This document shows, one piece after another, positions 59,607 to 64,000 of a stretch of DNA of 64,000 nt; position 1 is the first letter of the stretch; every line of letters begins with the position of its first letter. Source of the stretch: JBGPGW01 sp046349515 (lineage in GTDB: Bacteria > Pseudomonadota > Alphaproteobacteria > CADEGL01). A program made the translations under genes and the position numbers. Location: positions 62,001-126,000 of the forward strand of contig JAXMCE010000002.1 of NCBI GenBank assembly GCA_046349515.1, in the 5' to 3' direction. The notes beneath the pieces were generated by a model that was not told where the DNA came from, made no database searches, and saw only the letters and a list, made by a program, of their open reading frames with translations.

Positions 59607-60068
59607 TTACCGCCTCCGTCCAAACAAGGAGTCCACGAGCACCATCACGACGCCGACCGAAATGGCCGAATCGGCCACATTGAAGGCCGGCCAGTGCAGC
59701 TCGGCCAGATGAAAATCGAGAAAATCGACGACAGCACCAAAACGCAGCCGATCGACCGCGTTGCCGATCGCGCCGCCAATGATGAGCCCCAAGGCCACGC
59801 CCAGCCAGGCATAGGTCGTGCGCTTAAGCCAGATGACGAGGCCAACCGTGATCGCCGCCGTCAACACGACGAAGGGCCACGGCCCCACGCCGTCCGACTC
59901 GTTGAAAAGGCCGAAGCTGACCCCCCGGTTCCAACCGAGCACGAGGTTGAAGAATGGCGTGACCTCGATCACGCGCGGCGGCTGCATGACGGTCGCGAGG
60001 ATCCACCATTTGGTGGCCTGGTCGAGGAGCGCGACGAGCGCGCCGATACCGAGGCCGAGGCGAAGCAT
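59607..60068 (-). CDS. lspA: Signal peptidase II (lipoprotein signal peptidase)
   Basis: LspA cleaves lipoprotein signal peptides at the inner membrane. The 153-residue protein has four helices and the aspartyl active-site motifs GNAVDRLRFGAVVDFLDF and FNVADSAISVGVV, with the N-terminal DQATKWWI segment. All key residues are visible. The ATG at 60068 gives the typical length. It follows ileS by 7 bases, the ileS-lspA order found in many bacteria, and precedes the DUF3035 lipoprotein. Confidence 0.96.
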   Translation of the reverse strand: MLRLGLGIGALVALLDQATKWWILATVMQPPRVIEVTPFFNLVLGWNRGVSFGLFNESDGVGPWPFVVLTAAITVGLVIWLKRTTYAWLGVALGLIIGGAIGNAVDRLRFGAVVDFLDFHLAELHWPAFNVADSAISVGVVMVLVDSLFGRRR

Positions 60069-60075
60069 TCTTCCC

Positions 60076-62916
60076 TCAGGCCGCGTGGTGGTCGACGGCG
60101 TCGGCGCACCGGCCGCAAACGTCTTGATGGCCTGCAACGGTCCCGACCTCCGGTAGCACGCGCCAGCAGCGCTGGCACTTCTCCCCTTCGGCGCGCGCCG
60201 CGACGACGGCGATGCCCGGCACGTCCTCGATCCCGAACGCGCCCGCGGGCGCCGCACCCGGACGGAGCGTCGCCGACGAGGTGATCGCGATCTCGGCGAG
60301 ATCGAGCCCTCGCATGGCGTCGATGTATTCGTCGGCCGCATAGACGGTGGGGTGCGCCTGAAGTCCCGATCCGATGCGCTTGGCCTCGCGCTCGAGTTCG
60401 AGCGCGCCGGTGACGACGCGGCGAAGCGCCCGCACCTTTCGCCACTTCGCGGCCAACGCCTCATCGCGCCACCCATCGGGGATGGAGGGGAAAGTGCGAA
60501 GATGGACGCTACCGCGCGCCTCGCCGTGCCGGGCGAGCCAGGCTTCCTCTGCCGTGAAGCAAAGGACCGGAGCCAACCACGCGGTCAGGCAGGTAAACAC
60601 CTCGTCGAGCACCGTTCGCGCCGCGCGCCGCGTCACCGAGTCGCGCCGGTCGCAGTAGAGCGAGTCCTTGCGCACGTCGAAGTAGAACGCGGACAGGTCG
60701 ACCGCGCAGAAGGTGTGAAGCGCCGTGAACAGCGTATGGAAGTCGAAATCGTCGGTGGCGCTCCGCACCTCGCGGTCGAGCTCGTGCAAGCGGTGGAGCA
60801 CCCATCGCTCGAGCTCCGGCATCGATGCGCGGTCGATCCGCTCCGATTCGTCGAAGCCCGCAAGGCTGCCGAGAAGATAGCGCAGCGTGTTCCGGATGCG
60901 CCGATAGAGGTCGATCTGGTGCTTGATGATCTCGGGCCCGATCCGCAAATCCTCGGCATAGTCGCTGCCCACGACCCACAGGCGCAGGATTTCGGCGCCG
61001 TGCTTGTCGACAACCTCCTGGGGAGAGACGACGTTGCCGAGCGACTTCGACATCTTGCGGCCCTGCTCGTCGAGCACGAAGCCGTGGGTCAGCACCGCAT
61101 CGAAGGGCGCGCGCCCGCGCGTGCCGCAGGCCTCGAGAAGCGAGGATTGGAACCAGCCGCGATGCTGATCCGAGCCTTCGAGATAGAGAGACGCCGGCCA
61201 GGCGAGCGACGGACGCGCTTCGAGCACGAAGCTGTGGGTCGAGCCGGCCTCGAACCAGACCTCGACGATGTCCTTCACCTGGTCGTAGTCGGCCGCGTTG
61301 TACGCGTTGCCGAGGAAGCGATCGGGCTCGGACGCAAACCAGGAATCCCCGCCTTCCTTGGCGAAGGCTTCGGCGATCCGGTCGTAGACGGCCTGGTCGC
61401 GCAGAACCTCCCCGGTCGCCCGGTGGACGAAGACGGGAATCGGCACGCCCCAAGCGCGCTGGCGAGAGATGCACCAATCCGGCCGCGTCGCGACCATGCC
61501 GTGAAGTCGGTTGCGGCCCGAGGGCGGCACGAAGCGGGTGGCCTCGATCGCTTGCAACGCCTTCGCGCGGAGGCCCGTCCTCTCCATCGAGATGAACCAC
61601 TGCGGCGTGTTGCGGAAGATGAGCGGCGCTTTCGAGCGCCAGGAATGCGGATAGCTGTGGGTCAAGCGCGCCTCGGCGAGGAGCGCGCCCGCCTCGCGCA
61701 GGACCGCGACGACCGCCTTGTCGGCATCGCCCGTCTTGCCGAAAGGGGTGAGCACGGTGCGGCCCGCGAAGAGCCCCACATGGGAGAGGAACACGCCGTT
61801 CTCATCGAGCGTGTCCGGCACCTCGAGGCCGTGCGCCAGGCCGACTTCGAAGTCCTCGGCGCCGTGGCCAGGGGCCGTGTGGACGAGGCCCGTGCCGGCC
61901 TCGAGCGTGACATGGCCCGCCGGCAGAAGCGGCACCTCGAAACGCCGGTAGTACGGGTCGCGCTCGCTCAATGGATGGCGGCAGACCGTGCCGGCGAGCG
62001 CCGCGCCCTTGCCCGTCCACAACACGCGCGCACTCTCGATGCCGACGGCCCCTTCGAAGGCCTCGCGCAAGCCGGCCGCGACGAGGAGATGCTCGCCGGG
62101 CTTGGCCAGCGAGCCGTCGCGCACGCCGCCGACCTCGAGAAGCACGTAGTCGAAGTCGGCGCCGTAGGCGATCGCCCGATTGCCCGGAATCGTCCAGGGC
62201 GTCGTCGTCCAGATGACGGCGCTGGCACCGGCCAAGGCGGGGTCGGCCGCACGCACGATCGGGAAGCGGACATGGATCGTCGTCGAGGTGTGATCGTGAT
62301 ACTCGACCTCGGCATCGGCCAACGCCGTCTTCTCGACGACCGACCACAGGACGGGCCGCGCGCCGCGATAGAGCGCGCCGTTCATCGCGAAACGCGCGAT
62401 CTCGCGGGCGATCTGCGCCTCCGCGTCATACGACATCGTGGTGTAGGGATGGGCCCAGTCGCCGACGATGCCGAGGCGCTGGAACTCCGCGGACTGGACG
62501 CCGATCCAGTGCTGGGCGAACTCGCGGCACTCGCGCCGGAACTCGAGGATGGGAACGGAGTCCTTGTCCTTGCCCGCCGCGCGGTAGGTCTCCTCGACCT
62601 TCCATTCGATGGGAAGGCCGTGGCAGTCCCAGCCCGGCACGTAGTTGCTGTCCTTGCCCAGCATCTGCTGCGAGCGACTGACCACGTCCTTCAGGATCTT
62701 GTTGAGCGCGTGGCCGATGTGAAGATGGCCGTTGGCATAGGGCGGGCCGTCATGAAGGACGAATTTGGGCCGGCCGGCCGAGGCTTCGCGCTGGATCCCA
62801 TAGAGATTCATGGCCTCCCAGCGCGCGAGGAGCTGGGGCTCGCGCTTCGGGAGGTCGGCCTTCATCGGGAATTCGGTGCGCGGCAGGAATACCGTCGCCT
62901 TGTAGTCGGTCGCCAT
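60076..62916 (-). CDS. ileS: Isoleucyl-tRNA synthetase
   Basis: The 946-residue enzyme charges tRNA-Ile. It has the HIGH motif (66-69) in PPYANGHLHIGHAL, an editing CP1 domain with TTTPWTIPGNRAI and GTGLVHTAPGHGAEDF, KMSKS in DEQGRKMSKSLGNVV, and a C-terminal zinc-binding segment CQRCWRVLPEVGTVAGHQDVCGRC. This is the bacterial form with an intact zinc finger. The ATG at 62916 fits family length, 8 bases after the ribF stop. Position between ribF and lspA is a well-known arrangement. Confidence 0.97.
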   Translation of the reverse strand: MATDYKATVFLPRTEFPMKADLPKREPQLLARWEAMNLYGIQREASAGRPKFVLHDGPPYANGHLHIGHALNKILKDVVSRSQQMLGKDSNYVPGWDCHGLPIEWKVEETYRAAGKDKDSVPILEFRRECREFAQHWIGVQSAEFQRLGIVGDWAHPYTTMSYDAEAQIAREIARFAMNGALYRGARPVLWSVVEKTALADAEVEYHDHTSTTIHVRFPIVRAADPALAGASAVIWTTTPWTIPGNRAIAYGADFDYVLLEVGGVRDGSLAKPGEHLLVAAGLREAFEGAVGIESARVLWTGKGAALAGTVCRHPLSERDPYYRRFEVPLLPAGHVTLEAGTGLVHTAPGHGAEDFEVGLAHGLEVPDTLDENGVFLSHVGLFAGRTVLTPFGKTGDADKAVVAVLREAGALLAEARLTHSYPHSWRSKAPLIFRNTPQWFISMERTGLRAKALQAIEATRFVPPSGRNRLHGMVATRPDWCISRQRAWGVPIPVFVHRATGEVLRDQAVYDRIAEAFAKEGGDSWFASEPDRFLGNAYNAADYDQVKDIVEVWFEAGSTHSFVLEARPSLAWPASLYLEGSDQHRGWFQSSLLEACGTRGRAPFDAVLTHGFVLDEQGRKMSKSLGNVVSPQEVVDKHGAEILRLWVVGSDYAEDLRIGPEIIKHQIDLYRRIRNTLRYLLGSLAGFDESERIDRASMPELERWVLHRLHELDREVRSATDDFDFHTLFTALHTFCAVDLSAFYFDVRKDSLYCDRRDSVTRRAARTVLDEVFTCLTAWLAPVLCFTAEEAWLARHGEARGSVHLRTFPSIPDGWRDEALAAKWRKVRALRRVVTGALELEREAKRIGSGLQAHPTVYAADEYIDAMRGLDLAEIAITSSATLRPGAAPAGAFGIEDVPGIAVVAARAEGEKCQRCWRVLPEVGTVAGHQDVCGRCADAVDHHAA

Positions 62917-62924
62917 GCCAGAGC

Positions 62925-63887
62925 CTATCCCGTTGTGTTCGCTTCGGGCGCCGCCTCGAGGATTCGGCGCGCCGCCCGGCAATCCTCGGCGATTTGTGCC
63001 TTCAAGGCCGCAAGACCGTCAAACTTCTTCTCAGGCCTCAGACGCTCGATCAGCGCCACGCGCAGGTGCTTGCCGTAGAGGTCGTCCGAGAAATCGAAGA
63101 GATGCGCCTCGAGCCGCTCGGCCGTGCCGTCGACCGTCGGGCGCCGGCCGATATTGGCGGCGCCCGGATGCCAGCTGAGCCCGGCCGGCCCCTCGACGCC
63201 GCAGCGCACCGCATAGACGCCGTAGGCGGGACGCACATAGTCATCGAGGAGAAGATTGGCCGTGGGGAAGCCGAGCGTGTTGCCGAGCCGTGCGCCCGTC
63301 TGGACAATTCCTTCGATCTCCCACGGCCGGCCGAGAAGCGTGCCCGCGCGCCGCACGTCGCCCTCCTTGAGGAGCGCCCGGATCGCGCTCGAGGAGTAGA
63401 CCGTGCCGTCGGCGCTGTCGACCGGGCTCACGCTCGTCATGCCGATTCCGGCTTCGGAGGCGAGCGAGCGGAGCCGTGCGACATCGCCCGTCCGGCCATG
63501 CCCGAAGGCGAAGTTGTAGCCGACGACCACATGGCGGAGCCTGAGGCCGTCGACGAGAACGTCTCTTACGAACTGCTCGGCCGACAGGGCGGCGAGCGCC
63601 GCATCGAACGGCAGCACGATGAGAACCTCGACGCCGATCGCTTCGAATTGATGGGCCTTGCTGCGGAAGGGCGTCAGGCGGAAGGACGGTGCCGTCGGCT
63701 GGAAGTAGCTCCGCGGGTGCGGCTCGAAGGTCAGCACCGCCAAAGGCGCATCGAGCGCCCGTGCCCGCTCGCGCGCCACTTCGATGACCTGCCGGTGGCC
63801 GAGATGGACGCCGTCGAAATTGCCGATCGCGGCTACGGCGCGGGAGAGCTCGCTCGGCAGATCGCTATGGTGTCGGACGATGCGCAT
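62925..63887 (-). CDS. ribF: Bifunctional riboflavin kinase/FAD synthetase
   Basis: RibF makes FMN and FAD from riboflavin. The 320-residue protein has an N-terminal FAD synthetase domain with IGNFDGVHLGHRQVI (near 21-35), LTFEPHPRSYF, GYNFAFGHGRTGDVARL and YSSSAIRALLKEGDV. The C-terminal riboflavin kinase domain has RLGNTLGFPTANL and the GGAANIGRRPTVDG-type segment. The start ATG at 63887 is typical. It opens the long minus-strand ribF-ileS-lspA-DUF3035-M16-M16-pgi-mutL-SDR block; its promoter should lie in the remaining 113 bases at the right edge. Confidence 0.96.
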   Translation of the reverse strand: MRIVRHHSDLPSELSRAVAAIGNFDGVHLGHRQVIEVARERARALDAPLAVLTFEPHPRSYFQPTAPSFRLTPFRSKAHQFEAIGVEVLIVLPFDAALAALSAEQFVRDVLVDGLRLRHVVVGYNFAFGHGRTGDVARLRSLASEAGIGMTSVSPVDSADGTVYSSSAIRALLKEGDVRRAGTLLGRPWEIEGIVQTGARLGNTLGFPTANLLLDDYVRPAYGVYAVRCGVEGPAGLSWHPGAANIGRRPTVDGTAERLEAHLFDFSDDLYGKHLRVALIERLRPEKKFDGLAALKAQIAEDCRAARRILEAAPEANTTG

Positions 63888-64000
63888 GCCGGCGCCAAGG
63901 GTAGCGGGCGTCGTCCCGCATGCAAGCCGATGTGTGGGAGGGGGCTAGTTGATGGCGTCGCTATGCTGGCGAGAGGGCACAAGGATATGGGCCTCGCCGT

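Noticed and set aside
60352..63078. A 908-residue plus-strand ORF antisense to ileS.
   Set aside because: It opposes a complete isoleucyl-tRNA synthetase and shows only the charged composition of a shadow frame.
63987..64000. A possible plus-strand gene start (ATGGGCCTCGCCG) at the right edge.
   Set aside because: Only four codons are visible and AAGGAT directly abuts the ATG, so spacing is poor; there is not enough sequence to support a gene.
1..64000. Search by eye for tRNA, rRNA, CRISPR repeats, transposases, integrases, toxin-antitoxin pairs and defence genes.
   Set aside because: None was found; intergenic gaps are short and all larger ORFs belong to housekeeping, envelope or metabolic families, so no mobile island or defence system is claimed.

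Overview
The window looks like chromosomal core-genome DNA from a GC-rich alphaproteobacterium, probably Rhodospirillales-like. That placement is an inference. It rests on an aa3-type cytochrome oxidase block of the alphaproteobacterial kind (ctaC-ctaD-ctaB-small ORF-ctaG-ctaE-DUF983-SURF1, continued by an M32 peptidase, thrC, an M16 peptidase and a GNAT), on a plant/alphaproteobacterial-type gshA, on DUF4170, DUF3035 and DUF374 families, and on the order ribF-ileS-lspA-DUF3035-M16-M16-pgi-mutL. I see no rRNA, tRNA, CRISPR, insertion sequence, integrase or prophage gene. Coding density is very high, with only one gene-free gap over 300 bases.

Layout. 1-2430: a DsbD/ScsB-like thiol-disulfide transporter cut by the left edge, divergent from yqgE and a small membrane protein gene, with an inverted repeat between them. 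2427-13431 (minus): one long, tightly packed respiratory and assembly operon, followed by a divergent regulatory gap and tldD. 15198-18664: an aminopeptidase P with an N-terminal extension, a DUF1127 small protein behind two related palindromes, and prmA. 18788-22438: three EamA permease paralogs (the first with an apparent 1-base frameshift) around an acetoacetate decarboxylase-like gene. 22451-30687: a UvrD helicase, an AstE/AspA-like zinc hydrolase, an HtrA-like protein that has lost its catalytic His and Asp, a pentapeptide-repeat protein, a thioesterase, and a creatinase-like M24 hydrolase coupled to an MFS transporter. 30742-37536: glutathione, rRNA modification, ubiquinone-type prenylation and decarboxylation genes, plus a tandem DUF4170 protein. 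37637-43901: pmbA/tldE and a lipopolysaccharide block (MsbA-like ABC exporter, DUF374 acyltransferase-like protein, waaA, lpxK). 43890-52247: M23 peptidase, xseA, purD, a tandem pair of threonine dehydratase-fold enzymes, tadA, a class-I glutamine amidotransferase, a pseudouridine synthase and rsmD. 52261-63887 (minus): ribF, ileS, lspA, a DUF3035 lipoprotein, an active/inactive M16 pair, pgi, mutL and an SDR.

How the genes work together. The cta block encodes the oxidase core subunits, the heme O synthase and copper/heme insertion factors. tldD and pmbA encode the two halves of the TldD/TldE protease but lie 22 kb apart. pmbA to lpxK covers late lipid A/Kdo assembly and export, and lspA with the DUF3035 lipoprotein and the M16 pair forms an envelope-processing group. 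I did not find an obviously new defence or mobile system. The least-explained signals are the twin palindromes ahead of the DUF1127 gene, the degenerate HtrA-like protein, the frameshifted EamA copy, the metal-less M24/MFS pair and the diverged second threonine dehydratase-like copy.
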